Shown here piece after piece: positions 11,001 through 23,568 of a DNA stretch of 64,000 nucleotides (positions are counted from its first letter, which is position 1; each line of letters begins with the position of its first letter). Made by a program: the position numbers and the translations under genes. Below the pieces are notes generated by a model. That model was not told the DNA's origin, did no database searches, and saw only the letters and a list, made by a program, of their open reading frames with translations. This stretch comes from Sipunculus nudus (taxonomy: Eukaryota > Annelida > Sipuncula > Golfingiida > Sipunculidae): NCBI GenBank assembly GCA_026874595.1, contig CM049318.1:47720456-47784455 (forward strand), in the 5' to 3' direction.

Positions 11001-13160
11001 ATACACTTTGAAACAAACAGGATATCAGACAAGACAAATCAGATGAACAGGAAATATACTTGGAATCAAGCAGGATATCAGACAAGTCAAATCGGATGAA
11101 CAGGAAATATACTTGGAATCGAGGAGGATATCAGACTAGACAAATCAGATGAACTGGAAATACACAAAGACTTATACAAGACATCAGACAAAATATAAAT
11201 CAGATGAACTGGAAATATACTAGGAATCAAACTGGATATCATAATGACAAATCATATAAACTGGAAATATACTTGGAATCAAACAGGATATCAGACAAAA
11301 GACAAATCATATAAACTGGAAATATACTAGGAATCAAACTGGATATTTGATTAAAAACAAATCATATAAACTGGAAATATACTAGGAATCAAACAAGATA
11401 TCACACAAAAGACAAATCATAAAACCTGGAAATATACAAAGAATCAAACAGGATATCAGACAGAAGAAATTCAGATGAACTGGAAATAAATCAAACAGGA
11501 TTTTGGTCAAAGAGACAGATCAGATGAATTGGAAATATACTAAGAATCAAACAGTATCTCAGTCAAAAAGGCAAACAGGCGAATTGGAAATAAACTGGAT
11601 ATCAAACAGGATATCAGACAAAAGACAAATCAGATGAACTTGAAATATACTTGGATATCAGGATATCAGACAAAATCAAAAAGAATCTCAGTAAAAGACG
11701 CAGATCAGACAAATTTGAAATAAACTAGGAATCAAACAGGATATCAGACAAGACAAATCAGATGAACTGGCAATATACTTGGAATAAAACGGGATATCAG
11801 ACAAGAAAAATCAGATACACAGGAAATATACTTGGAATAAGCAGGATATCAGACAAGACAATTCAGATGAACTGGAAATACACTAAGAATTATACAGGAC
11901 ATCAGACAAAATACAAATCAGATGAACTGGAAATATACTAGGAATCAAACTGGATATCATAATGACAAATCATATAAACGGGAAATATACTAGGAATCAA
12001 ACAGGATATCAGACAAAAGACAAATCAGATGAGAACTGGTAATACACTTTAAATCAAAAAGGATATCAGACAAAAGACAAATAAAAAAACCTGGAATTAT
12101 ACAAAGAATCAAACAGGATATCAGACAAAAGGAAAATAAGATGAACTGGGAATAAATCAAACGGGATCTTGGTCAAAGAGACAGATCAGATGAATTGGAA
12201 ATATACTAGGAATCAAATAGGATCTCAGTCAAAAAGGCAAACAGGCGAATTTGAAATAAACTAGATTTCAAACAGGATATCAGACAAAAGACAAATCAGA
12301 TGAACTGGAAATATACTAGGAATCAAACTGGATATCATAATGACAAATCATATAAACGGGAAATATACTAGGAATCAAACAGGATCTCAGTCAAAAAGGC
12401 AAACAGGCGAAATTGAAATAAACTAGATATCAAACAGGACATCAGACAAAATACAAATCAGATGAACTGGAAATATACTAGGAATCAAACTGGATATCAT
12501 AATGACAAATCATATAAACGGGAAATATACTAGGAATCAAACAGGATATCAGACAAAAGACAAATCAGATGAGAACTGGTAATACACTTTAAATCAAAAA
12601 GGATATCAGACAAAAGACAAATAAAAAAACCTGGAAATATACAAAGAATCAAACAGGATATCAGACAAAAGGAAAATCAGATGAACTGGGAATAAATCAA
12701 ACGGGATCTTGGTCAAAGAGACAGATCAGATGAATTGGAAATATACTAGGAATCAAACAGAATCTCAGTCAAAAAGGCAAACAGGCGAATTTGAAATAAA
12801 CTAGATATCAAACAGGATATCAGACAAAAGACAAATCAGATGAACTGGAAATATACTTGGATATCAGGATATCAGAAAATCAAACAGTATCTAAGTTAAA
12901 GAGACAGATCAGACGAATTTGAAATAAACTAGGAATCAAACAGGATATCACACAAGGTAAATCAGATGAACTGGAAATATACTTCAAGTTTATAAACTAG
13001 AAATATACAAGGAATCAAACTGGATATCAGACAAAAGACAAATCATATCAACTGGAAATAAACAAGGAATCAAACAGGATCCCATTCAAAGAGACAGATC
13101 AAATGAATGGGAAATATACTAGGAATCAAACAGGATATCAGACAAAAGACAGCAGGTGAA
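8047..13160. repeat. 55-bp AT-rich satellite, about 90 copies, with higher-order structure
   Basis: The unit is about 55 bp (CTAGGAATCAAACAGGATAT, CAGACAAAAGACAAATCAGA, TGAACTGGAAATATA). Units are diverged (AT-rich, many stops) and some are shortened. A higher-order repeat is visible: about 11900-12330 recurs at about 12440-12870 with an offset of exactly 540 bp, including private variants such as ATATCATAATGACAAATC. Further partial copies start near 12300. Many units contain GGATATC. The array sits in the intron between the first coding exon and the 1979-2068 exon and stops about 60 bp before the 13224 splice donor. Confidence 0.95.
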
Positions 13161-13223
13161 CGAGTAAGAAAGAACATAATGACAGAAGGAAGATAGAATA
13201 GTTGAGATCACGATCTTACATAC

Positions 13224-13662
13224 CGCTTAAACACAGGCGTGGTACGACGTGATACGGACACCGGCAAAAGGTGTATCCGACCACCCGCTTACACATCCCG
13301 CCGCCGTCACACGGGCCGTCACACACCTGTGTAACCACGGACGACGGCCTCACGTACTTCCCGCTTCTAGGCAGCTGGACAGGCGTCCTAGTGGCCGGAC
13401 TCGGAGTGGGGATGAAATCAAAATCAACGGACCCTGTGAAACTTGTATCTTCATGAACGCTCTGGTCATATTTAGCTGGGGTTGATTGTGGTAAAGAGTC
13501 CACTCTCAGGTCATTGGGTACGGGCTTGAACGCAGTCTGAGTGGTCTCCTCAGCCTCCCGAATGTTGAGGGTTGAAGTGGATCCTGTCAGTTTTCTTGCT
13601 CCTGTTTGTGACATCAAGCCCATCACAAGAAGCCAAAGGTTCTTCAATGTTGTAGTCGCCAT
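13224..13662 (-). CDS. First coding exon: signal peptide, Ser/Thr/Pro-rich region and EGF-like domain 1
   Basis: The exon encodes the first 146 residues plus one split codon of a secreted EGF-domain protein. The start chosen is the ATG at 13662, which gives MATTTLKNLWLLVMGLMSQT, a typical signal peptide; an upstream in-frame ATG at 13695 would lie before a strong splice acceptor. Residues about 25-110 are a Ser/Thr/Pro-rich, low-cysteine linker. Residues 114-144 form an EGF module, C-x3-C-x5-C-x8-C-x-C-x8-C (VCDGPCDGGGMC ... FCRCPYHVV). The donor TTAAGCG|GTATGTAAG lies at 13224/13223, phase 1. This matches the phase-1 exons at 1979, 927 and 333, which supports a single multi-EGF gene. Base composition is GC-richer than the surrounding intron. 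The protein is probably extracellular or matrix-associated; its specific identity is unknown. Confidence 0.82.
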
Positions 13663-13677
13663 TGTGTTTTTTTGTCG
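13663..13677 (-). other. 5' UTR part of the first coding exon, preceded by a splice acceptor
   Basis: Immediately upstream of the ATG the minus strand reads TTTATACTTTTGCAG|CGACA, with a pyrimidine-rich tract. This indicates that the coding exon is preceded by an intron and at least one 5' UTR exon further upstream. Confidence 0.55.
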
Positions 13678-13717
13678 CTGCAAAAGTATAAACAAACAAA
13701 TAAATAAACAATATTAT

Positions 13718-13757
13718 ATATATATATGTGTGTGTGTGTGTATGTGTATATATATAT
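13718..13757. repeat. (TA)n(TG)n microsatellite
   Basis: ATATATATATGTGTGTGTGT followed by further TA dinucleotides, just upstream of the first coding exon in its 5' intron. Confidence 0.9.
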
Positions 13758-14353
13758 TCTTCCTTTAAAGGGAACGTTAATATTATCCTATGGTCTAAGA
13801 GGAGTTTGCATGTTGGAAACTGGTCGCTATTAAAACATTTATAAAGTTCGTTTAGCGAGGTAAAGCAAGACCAGTGTTTTAATTGATCTGCTATTTTTGT
13901 GATTTTGTACAATATTCTAATTAAAACTGAATAATTATCAAGCAATAAAGAGCAATATTTAAAGGTTTAGAAGGCATTTAGAATGGATCTCGAGATCTGA
14001 CTGTAAGCCTAGGCCTGCTCAAACAGATTTCACTCGGGGGGAATAACACCTAGCAATACCCATTGTTAAAACATATAAAACAGTATGATGGCGTTTGAGA
14101 ATAGGCATAAAAGTACTGTGGATAAATTATCAGTAAAAACATTATAATAAAATATATTTAAGTTATATAGACCCAATTGTCTTATTAGTACCAAGTTACC
14201 TCATGCACGAGATGCCATCTCAAGCAGTAATTAATGTCCTGTCCTTGGCGCATATTTTCAAATGCACGATCTTAGATCCACAACTGGATCGAGAACAACT
14301 CTAAAACTTTATTAACTCGTTACTGGTTAAAGGCCCAACTCTTCCTGAAATTG

Positions 14354-14355
<2 letters not shown>

Positions 14356-14403
<48 letters not shown>
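14356..14403. repeat. (CT)n microsatellite, 24 units
   Basis: A perfect CT dinucleotide run. On the minus strand it is a GA/polypurine tract in the presumed 5' intron of the EGF gene. Confidence 0.98.
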
Positions 14404-14408
<5 letters not shown>

Positions 14409-14783
14409 TGACCAAACTTGTTTAACTTGAACAACATGAAACGGACATATATGTATACTGTAAAAATGTTCACATTGAAATATCTATTGGCCTTATTATG
14501 CCTCATTCCCAGAATTTAAAAATATCATTAATACCTCTATAACCCCATTCTCTGGGATTCCGTATTAGTCCATGCAAGCATTTTCATGCGTACTACTTCT
14601 AAATAATACAGTATTAACCCCTGCAGGCTTGATCCGCTTTATGTAGTTTTGTATAGATACAAATGATGGATTTTAATAATTTAAAAGAACATAAACCATC
14701 AATAAGCACTTCCAGCTGTGGGAAATATATAGTTTTGTAGGCTGTAAACATAGACGTATAACTGAAACAAGACCGTGACTTAC

Positions 14784-15000
14784 CAAGCAAGGCGAGGGTA
14801 TACGATGGGAATACTGGTCCAGGAGCCGTCACGTATCTTGTAGCATGGATTTATCGCCCCACAACAAGCTTGTGAATCTGGGCTTCTTGAGATAAAGTGG
14901 CACAGGGGTAGAAAACATACCCTTATTGTGTGACACCGCCGTGACATGTTGTTCTAGCCTGTTACATGAGGAGGCGACTCTGGTATGTCAGACTGTCACA
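14784..15000 (-). other. Candidate 5' UTR exon of the EGF gene
   Basis: The minus strand has a strong donor, CCTTGCTTG|GTAAGTCAC, at 14784/14783 with no extended coding frame before it. It lies about 1.1 kb upstream of the acceptor at 13678, so a non-coding first exon ending here would complete the gene model. A TA-rich segment (about 15035-15055) could serve as a TATA-like element, which would put the start of transcription near 15000. The right boundary is a guess. Confidence 0.3.
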
Positions 15001-15120
15001 ATGGAAAACGCTAGGAACAAAGAGTGTTATACAAACATATATATATATACTAATTATTTTAATACAATCGATAGTCTAGAACCATCTTTTCTGTATCTAC
15101 GGTCTTTCGAATTGAATTGA

Positions 15121-16002
15121 CGTGGGAGGAGAGTCAAGTAATTCAATATTTAATTTGATTTACTCAGCAGTAATTAACTCGGCGACAAACTGAACTTGTT
15201 TAAAAAGGGCCAGATATGTTTAGGTTTGGGTTTAATGACCGTAGTTTAAATACAAAGAACAATGTTTGGATAGAGGAGGAAAGCATTAAAAATCGAAAGT
15301 AGAAATCAAACTAGTTGAATGCAGTATCTTATTGTGTATTGCCAGTACACTTGAAAACAGGTTTATTACACTTTAAAATTACAACAACAAAAAAGGTTAA
15401 TTTTAACTTTATTTGATGCATTGAAGGCGGCCTGCCATGTAAACTGCGGCTCCAGAGGACCATGCCCACGCACCTCTCAATTCAGGAGAATAATAATTTT
15501 TCACAGCAAAATGATCACGGAATAAAACACTATAATTAACGAATATTAATAAATTTGACACAATTAGACGATGACATTAAAATTTAAGGTAACATTATTA
15601 ATCGGATTTTATACCCCTTGTTTAATCTAGGTTTCATCATTGCCTGGTGAATGTTGTGTACCCCTGATACCATTTACTTACAACACACAACCTCGGTACA
15701 ATCCAAAAGCGTTAACTCACAAAACAAGTACCGTGCCCGCTTTAAAAAAAAGAACGTAAGCTTGATAAAAATGAACGCCTTGTCATCAGAGAGTAGAGTG
15801 GTGCACTCGACCTGTCACGGCGCTCACACATGTCATTTATAATTGTTTTGACAAGGTATGTCACACAAACAAATGTACCATTATCTCCGCAGTGTCTCGA
15901 TTATATCTCAGTTCCCGGAACAGACTCCAAAGGCGGATCCAAGTGGGGTGGGCTAGTGTAAAATTTTAAATTCTAAGAAAAGATCACAGTTTCAACAAAG
16001 AA
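15121..16002. other. Intergenic, nothing recognised
   Basis: AT-rich unique sequence; the short open frames lack splice sites or recognisable motifs. Confidence 0.5.
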
Positions 16003-16081
16003 TACATCAGTGGCGTCAATTTATAAATCTTCCAAGGGGGGATGACTTGCACACACAGACATACACATACACACACACCCT

Positions 16082-16144
<63 letters not shown>
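16003..16144 (+). repeat. Microsatellite-tailed dispersed repeat, copy 1
   Basis: The head ACATCAGTGGCGTCAATTTA and the segment around CACACACAGACA are shared with 22147-22237. The copy continues into a compound (CA)n(TA)n(GA)n tract ending at 16144. The shared head followed by a shared dinucleotide tail suggests a mobile element that carries or nucleates a microsatellite. Confidence 0.8.
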
Positions 16145-18179
16145 TTTAGAAGTGGAAAACATGGGGCAAGGTTAAGACGAAACGTAAACTAATTAATTCA
16201 TATTATGATTATCGGTATAATTATTTAGGAAATATACTTTTTTATATTCATTTTCCTGGGTTTTTTTTTTATTCTAGCTGTCAACTGAAAATCACCAAAA
16301 TACCCTTCTACAGATAGTATAATATTCGAAACGCTATTCATCTATTTTCTTCATAATATAAAGGCGCCGAGGAATAAATATATATGACATTTGTCAATGG
16401 ACGGAAATGTCAAACAAATCGTGGTTTGAAGAGTTTCTGAATGGCGGAGGGTGTAGGAGGGGGACATGCGGAGAAGCGTTTTTATTTAACCTATTAAAGA
16501 TAACAACTTTGGGTTTTTTTCTGACATTAACTCTCGCCAAGTCCCCGAAGGCTAATAAAACTACGTTGAGAAATATAAACTAAAAGATCAAATAGGATTT
16601 CCTGGATTTTTGTTTCCATATTTACCTACAAGTAAATGCTTCAATACATACTGATATTGTTTTCAAAATTGTTTTGAATCTCCCACTGACTGAAGTTTAA
16701 AATAGCCATTTCACATTAATCCAGAATAACTAATAAATTTATTATTCAAGCGGTGAACTAAAGTAGCTAAATACAGAATAAATATAAATAACAAATAAAT
16801 TAGGATTTTAAATTTTACTTTTAGGACTTAAGTTTTTACTGCTTTGTCCTGTCCTCTGAGCACTTTTCAGCCCAGTTATCGAGTCTTCTCTTAATCACTA
16901 AATATACAGGGACTTCTCATTAAAACATTAAAAAAACTACAATTGTTAAATTGTATATAGGTGACAGAACAAGTGCATGTCTTGTCTCCGCTTCGGATCT
17001 GCCACTTTTCATATATTCGATATCTTGTTCACTTTGACCTAAATACATCTGAAAGCAAACAAAATTTCGTCTGCTAAATTCTATGAATTTAATAATTGAA
17101 ATATATTTCGAAAGCACTTGCACCTTCTCTAATAGGCTTTATACTCTAATTTTTATACAAGGTTTGGACGACATGAAATACTTAACAAATTATCGGATAA
17201 GGTAAATGCAAATTGATTTGGCGCAATATCCAAGAAAGAAGCAACATTTTCTTGACTGTAACTCTGAATTATGGATCACAAATGCAGACTTGAGCGAATG
17301 TATGTTTTTGTTAAAACACGCATGGGTAAGCTTATGAAAACTACACATAGACCATTGTATAAACCGAACAATTTCACAATATCGAACGCAACAACCCCAC
17401 CCCCTAGTCTCTACGCGCTATTAATTTTTCCTTATAATGATATTTTACAGAGATGAATATTAGAATTAAGCCCAGGCAATGGCCCAACTATAAACCTTTT
17501 TTTTATATTATTTATCAAAACAAAGGTTACCCTTTATGGAATAAAGACAAACAAATGTAATCATTCAAAAGTATTTAACAACATACATTGACACATTTAA
17601 ATATGAATGTAAGGCAAACCGATACCCCATTATAATCGATGTTATAGTTGAATTACTCTGCTTAATTAACTCACTCCTGTTTATATGATCATCGGCTTAA
17701 ACGTTGGGTGCATTTTAAAACAGTTATTTTCTTATGTATTAACGTTAAAACGCTTATTTTCTTATGTATGTATGTAACGTTTGGACATATATTGTTGATC
17801 GATAGTATATCTCGATGCTGTCTGTATAACTACTTTTTTATCACATATAGAAAAGTTTCACCATTGGCGAGGACAAATACGTTCAACAGTGTGTTCCCTA
17901 CAAAACTGCGAACGGATATGCCTATACAGTCCCAAGCCTTGTCCGCTTTACATGTTACTTATGACAAGACAATAAGTTTTCAGTGTTTACTTTGAACCTC
18001 AATCATAAAAAATCAAAGACCATGCATATACATATATACTGTATATTGTGTTAAAAAGAACGGTAATTCAATATAACACAGTGTATTTCTCAAAAATAAG
18101 GCTCGATATCAAAATTCAATATTTGTATCCACCAAAACAGTTTTGCGGGTACTATGTTTTCAACAGGCGTCTGTTTTCA
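16145..18179. other. Intergenic, AT-rich, nothing recognised
   Basis: No exon, RNA gene or repeat family was recognised on either strand. Small open frames at 17271 and 17708 have no supporting features. Confidence 0.5.
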
Positions 18180-18990
18180 CACATTAACCGACATATCTTC
18201 AGACTCCTTTGACCGAGCTGAAATTTGCACCAGTGTAGGTCTTGGATAGCTTTATATCATACACAGAATGGTGGCGCCACTTGCAACCAATTTTGCACCA
18301 CATCCATCTGTCCGTCTGCCTTGGGTTAAAATCACTCATATCTCTGCAGTGGTTGGACTTATCCATATTAATTTTTGTTTTCATGATTTATGAAAATTTT
18401 TAGGCGCCACCTACATTCACGTTCACGCTGGAGACATCCATGCTAATATCTCAGGACTGGTTTGACGTATCTTTCTGAAATTTTGAATGTGTATAGATCA
18501 TACATAGCTCTTTATTATACGCAAAACTGGGGGATGCCACCTGCAACATTTTTGCACAGCGTCCATCTGTTTTTCTACCCTAGGGAAAAAAATCACTCAT
18601 ATCTGTGCAGTGGTTTGACTTCTCTGCCTAAACTTTTGCATGTGTATATATCTTGTATAGCTATCTTGAGTTGTGGCGCCACCTACATTTATGTTTACGC
18701 TGCAGACATCCATGCAAACATCTCTAAACTGGTAAGACGTATCAGCCTCAAATTTTGCATGAGTATAGATCTTACATAGCTCAACAGCTTATACAATTTG
18801 GTGGCCCAACTAACAACCATTATGCATGGTGTCCATCTGTTCATCTGCCTAGGGTAAAAATCACTCATATCTCAGCAGTGATTTGACCTATCCACCTGAA
18901 ATTTTGCATAGGTATACATCTTGGATAGCTTTCTCTTTCAAGTGGCGTCACCTACAATCATGTTTACGAAGAACACATACCTGCCAATAT
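18180..18990 (-). repeat. GGTGGCGCCACC family 1, minus-oriented copy (about 2.5 core units)
   Basis: This is the reverse complement of the family-1 core seen at 46790-47340 and 60945-62290. Landmarks are CATCCATCTGT(T/C)C, AAAATCACTCATATCT, GCAGTGGTTTGAC and GCGCCACCTACATT. The palindrome survives as GGTGGCGCCAC near 18270 and GTGGCGCCACC near 18672. The units are diverged and neither terminus is clear. Confidence 0.85.
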
Positions 18991-19439
18991 ACAACACATC
19001 TCACTCTATTTCCCCGTGCCACTCAATCGATGCCTCTCTTCATCCGTCCCACTCTGATTTCGGCGGATACACGTAGTCTAGTCGCTTATCGACTATCCGT
19101 ATTCTAGTTAATCATTCATGACCACAAGCAAGATATCAAAAGTCAAAAGAAGCTGAAACATTCCACGTGAACGGCGGAAATCCTGGCTGAGAAATCATGT
19201 AGACAGAAATGTTATGTCTGCATCAATTACAGGTTTATATCCAACTTATTCTTCTAAAAATACAAATAGAAATGAGTTTGGTATATATAGACACACGCTT
19301 TTGGCATTATTTTTCTAGCTTTAGTTTTTGATTGAATTGGTTTGTTTAATTGTAAATGGCCACCATAAATGAAAATAATGCAAATTATATAATACAACTC
19401 GTAGAAATATATATATTTCCCTGATAAAATGATAATTGT

Positions 19440-19500
19440 AGTTTCCGTTGGGGAGGGGGGGGGGCTTGAGCCTCCAAAGCAACCCCCCCCCCCCCCCATT
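19440..19500. repeat. Opposed poly-G and poly-C runs
   Basis: A GGGGAGGGGGGGGGG tract is followed about 25 bp later by a 15-nt C run, giving a potential G/C hairpin or quadruplex. It sits at the edge of a dispersed repeat; similar runs occur near 27190-27235. Confidence 0.85.
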
Positions 19501-19530
19501 CTTGACCCTTCTGGACCCTTTCAAGATACA

Positions 19531-19705
19531 GTAGGGTCTCGGATAAAAGAACAGTCCAGAAGACAACCAAAATGTCTAAAATTAGTGGTCATGGTTATCA
19601 GGGCAGTCCAAACGTCAACCAAGATATCCAAAGCAAGGAGTCTCGGTTATCAGAGCAGTCCAGGAAACAAACAAGATGTCCAAAATACAGCAGAAGTGGT
19701 CATCA
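19531..19705. repeat. Short ~52-bp tandem repeat, about 3 copies
   Basis: Recurring GG(A/T)TAT/AA..AG.GCAGTCCA...CAACCAA.ATGTCCAAA units at about 19549, 19600 and 19652. Confidence 0.75.
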
Positions 19706-19966
19706 GGGGAAATAAAATAATCATATGACCCAGTATGAAGCCTCTTATCCAGCCGGGTCATATTTTATCAACTCTTCCTTGCACACACTTCTCCACAAAA
19801 TATGAATTTATTTAATCGATGCCTCCTAATTCTTATATCTTTTAATCAAACAAACAAAGGATCGAACAGGTTAGAGCCCGTAGCCGTTTAGCCACACAAA
19901 TACGGCTCGCTTGGACAAAAAGACGGCTGACTTTAGTAGTAAGTCGAGTTCCGTGGCTCGACTGGG

Positions 19967-20690
19967 CTTGTACGCTCCCGAGGCAGCGGAAATCTTGCGC
20001 TTCTAAAGAAGCAACCGATTTTCACGCTGCCAGCTTTGACCGTTTATGATATATTGAGACACCAGATGGCGGTTCGTTTTCCACTGAAATAAACATGCGT
20101 ATGATGTGACAAACAGCCAATCAGATGCCAATAAACAAACACTCGACAGGCATCCTGGCTCCGCCCATTGCTGCGCTTCAAGCGCCGTTTATTGAGTTTC
20201 CGGTCGAATTTAAATTGCTCCCTCTGCATTCTCGCATCTTCTACCGATTCGATTATGACTTTGTTAGTGTAGCCATGTATCTGTTGTCTGCAGAACTGAA
20301 ACCAGCAAGCGAGGTGTGCAAGCAGCCTTTGTTGTTACGTTTCGTTTGAATTAGGCCTACAGCTCACCGGCCGAGCATCCTATGTGCCCAAGGCCCTAAG
20401 CAAACCACGTCAGGGGCAATTCTCTCTGAGCCTGTGGCCTGTTCAGACGGTTACGCTGGGGGATGAGCTGTCACTCAAAAAGAAATTAATATGATTGGCT
20501 CTGTGTATTTCTCGCTTGGCTTTGTCTTCCAGCACAAGGTCTCATCTGATTGGACAAAAATACAGTGCTCCCCTCTGGTGTTGCAATTCAGGATACGAGG
20601 TCATAACAAACAGCGCCTTACGATATAGGTAGTAGCCCTATAGGTAAAGCGCTGTGTAAAGAGCGTACTGGGCTTGCAAAATGTCGGCTG
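19967..20690 (+). repeat. Dispersed repeat with inverted partner at 25690-26105
   Basis: Sequence from GCTCCCGAGGCAGCG through TTGCGCTTCTAAAGAAGC and CTTTGACCGTTTATGAT to AAGCGCTGTGTAAAGAGCGT recurs on the minus strand at 25690-26105. This copy carries about 240 bp extra (about 20167-20403) relative to the partner, either an insertion here or a deletion there. No coding capacity is recognised. Confidence 0.85.
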
Positions 20691-21990
20691 GCTTAAACTA
20701 ACCTGAAAACCTGTTCATTTGACGATGTTACAAAGTACTCGTTTTAGATCCAAATATCTATATATAATATTGCGTGTAAAATATTGAATCCATTTTACAT
20801 TCAACTGGTTTGTAATTAAATATCGAGTATATAGTTTATCCTGGTGGTTTCATGAGTGAACACTTCATACTTAAGCAATCACACCTTTTCCTCCCAGCGA
20901 GAAGAAACCAAAAATAACAAAACTTAAATGTTTAGGGCATTTTAATTGTAAAAGATTTATCCTTTTTTATAAATTTCTTCTCGATCCAAAATATATTCTT
21001 CTCAATATCGGCTCACTTCGGCTTAATGAAATATAGGCGGCGCCTCCTGATAAACTCCGCTTGTCATTGGACCTGACGTTGAATAAGTGTAGTCACTTCA
21101 GTCTTGATCGAGACTATGATCGGCTTGATCTTAACTCGGCTGGAGTAGGCGCCGGGCTCTAGAACAGGTAGACAGACCTTGTGGACATAAAAATTGTGGG
21201 GCGGACATTACACATTGTGGTGTTTTCAGTCCCTTCATCTGCTTTCGTCTGTAGGATTTCTTGCGAAGCGCTGCATAATTCCACAAGAGATTTGAAACAC
21301 TTATCGGTTCGAGCAAGATCTCGAAAGAGTGCGAAACAGTGACCTTGATCTTCAAGGTAAATATGCGAAAATATATATGATTTCCGTAACCAGCATAACT
21401 TTCGTTATAGTGCATATCTTGTAACAAAAATTTTCGATGGGGCCCTGTAGGGGTGGGGCAATTATCTGTTTTTGCGACTGCATCCTATATTTATTATTTA
21501 TGTTGTTATTGTTTGTAGGAGTAATTTGGTGACAAATCTTATAAATGGTAGAACATATTTACATATTTGCCTGTTCAAAACAGTATATGCTGTTTCTACC
21601 GTAAGTACGTCATGGGCTAATGTGTGCAAGGCCCTGATAACACCCTCAAGCCCGCGGTGGTAAAATGTGAACGTCTCTCACACTGGCTGACGTCATCACC
21701 TCTCAGATGACTGCCCAGGGCGTCTGGTTTGAAGCTTCTAGTGCAGTTTTGTCAGCGTTCACACTCAGGTTTCGCAACTTTGAGGCCTGGCGTTCAAATG
21801 TTTATCCTGAGGCTATGTAAACTTTATTGTAAGTTGCTTGGCCCAGACCACTGGAAGGAGTGTCTTGTTATAATATAACATTACAAAATCTTTTAGTATT
21901 CAAGATAACCCGTATAATAACCATGCCTTTAAAATATTTTTAAAGTTATCCACTTCATCAAGAAGGGTTATGGGTCCTCGGGTTTTCTTT
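20691..21990. other. Intergenic, nothing recognised
   Basis: Unique AT-rich sequence; no supported exon. Confidence 0.5.
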
Positions 21991-21993
21991 GTT

Positions 21994-22028
21994 TTTAGCT
22001 CAGCTGACTGAATGTCATCTGAGCTGTA
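21994..22028 (-). repeat. Isolated family-2 terminal hairpin
   Basis: On the minus strand this reads CAGCTCAGATGAC, ATTCA, GTCAGCTGAGCTAAAA. It is the same terminal stem-loop found at about 38140-38173, 53750-53773 and 56915-56945, with a conserved stem and variable loop. Confidence 0.8.
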
Positions 22029-22146
22029 CATTCGAAATATATATACCTCGGCCCAATCCGTTGGGTTCTAGCCTCGGATATATCTATGGCCAAATGGTAC
22101 ACCACCATGGAGAGGTTCGCCGGATATCTACCGGGACAGTTTCAAC

Positions 22147-22195
22147 ACATCAGTGGCGTCAATTTATCTTCCAGGGGGATAACTCGCACACACAG

Positions 22196-22239
<44 letters not shown>

Positions 22240-22304
22240 GTAGTAGTTGTACTACTCACTTGGTCTTACACTACAATGTCTCTTGCTTTCTCCATACAAC
22301 AATT

Positions 22305-22356
<52 letters not shown>
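22147..22356 (+). repeat. Microsatellite-tailed dispersed repeat, copy 2, with two (TA)n tracts
   Basis: It carries the same head as 16003 (CATCAGTGGCGTCAATTTA), then ACTCGCACACACAGACA, leading into (TA)n at 22200-22236 and again at 22307-22356. Confidence 0.8.
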
Positions 22357-22358
<2 letters not shown>

Positions 22359-22359
22359 T

Positions 22360-23559
22360 ATTCCAGAAAATGTGGAATGGTGCTCATTCATCTGCCTTTT
22401 GAAAAAGAATTAATGTGATTTTTGGCTTTATCTGTGTTTATATTAATGATCTAAAGGTAATTTTGGTTGTGAACAGTTCTTATAACGCCTTTCTGAAGGA
22501 TATATGAACTTGTTTTTCAACAACATGTTTGTAAACACGGCAATGTTGACAAACAGAAAAAAAACCTAAGGTCGTAGGTTGCATATATGGGGAGGTAGAA
22601 AGGTCACTTGTTGAAAAATGCCATTTGCAAAGCTCTGGTTTATCTGACTTGCTGCCAGCCGCCTTTGTTGAATTTGTTTTGATTATTATGGCGGGCCCCG
22701 AAATATTATAAACATGTTGATATAAACAAAACAAGCAGCCTGTGTGCGGTGATATCCACGTTTTCTGGCCTATTTTTTATAAAAGCTCCAAGGGATTACC
22801 TTTAGTTTAAAAAAGGTCAGATAGGTGATTGGGCCCCTTTAAAATTTTCAATAAATTGCGTCTTTGACCTAGAATACGAATTCATATAAACTTCTATGGT
22901 CTATGCTTATGAAAAGTGTATTATATGGACGAAGTTTTGTCAAGCACCTAGACATCCTCAGATTTTAAAGACTCTATTAGGTTTTACTGCAAAGATATGT
23001 GAAATATGCCTCCAAAAGGTCCACTAAGTTACTGTCCCAACAACCGCAAAATTATTTACAGGGGTTCCTAAATTGAAAAATATTGGTATTCTTATTTTGT
23101 ATTGCCCTTTCCCCTGTAAAAGTAACCTTTGCAGGTAATGAACTCTGAAAATTATTTTAATTACTGGGATGTTACTCTGTCCTTCTGGTTATGTCCACTA
23201 CGTTGCCCTGACTTCTAGTTTTATAAAACCCGCCAGGGTACATTGTCTCACATATGGATAGTCACCAGGTGGCGCATAAAGTATTTATGACTGAAAAGAA
23301 ACGTTGAAGCTACATTTTTGTTCTGCATGCAGAAGTTCCACAAGGACTTGTACAAGATAGAAGATCATACTTTTTTATTCAATTTCCATAAAGCTACTGA
23401 TGTTGTTAGATTCATGCAGCCAGAATTATCTTGTAAAGCTTACTTTAAAAAGTGCCATTTTCGCAAAAGTAATTGAGGAGTGATGGGTGGCAAAACCTAC
23501 CAAGAATCCACTGGAACATGCTATTTGGAAATATGTCTACTATGTGATCGTCTGCAATG
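22360..23559. other. Intergenic, nothing recognised
   Basis: No exon or repeat recognised on either strand. Confidence 0.45.
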
Positions 23560-23568
23560 TTACTTTTT

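Noticed and set aside
8047-13160. CRISPR-like array of regularly spaced repeats
   Set aside because: The whole 55-bp unit is repeated with no unique spacers, and the context is a eukaryotic intron; it is a satellite. The same applies to the 29-, 42-, 58- and 63-bp arrays.
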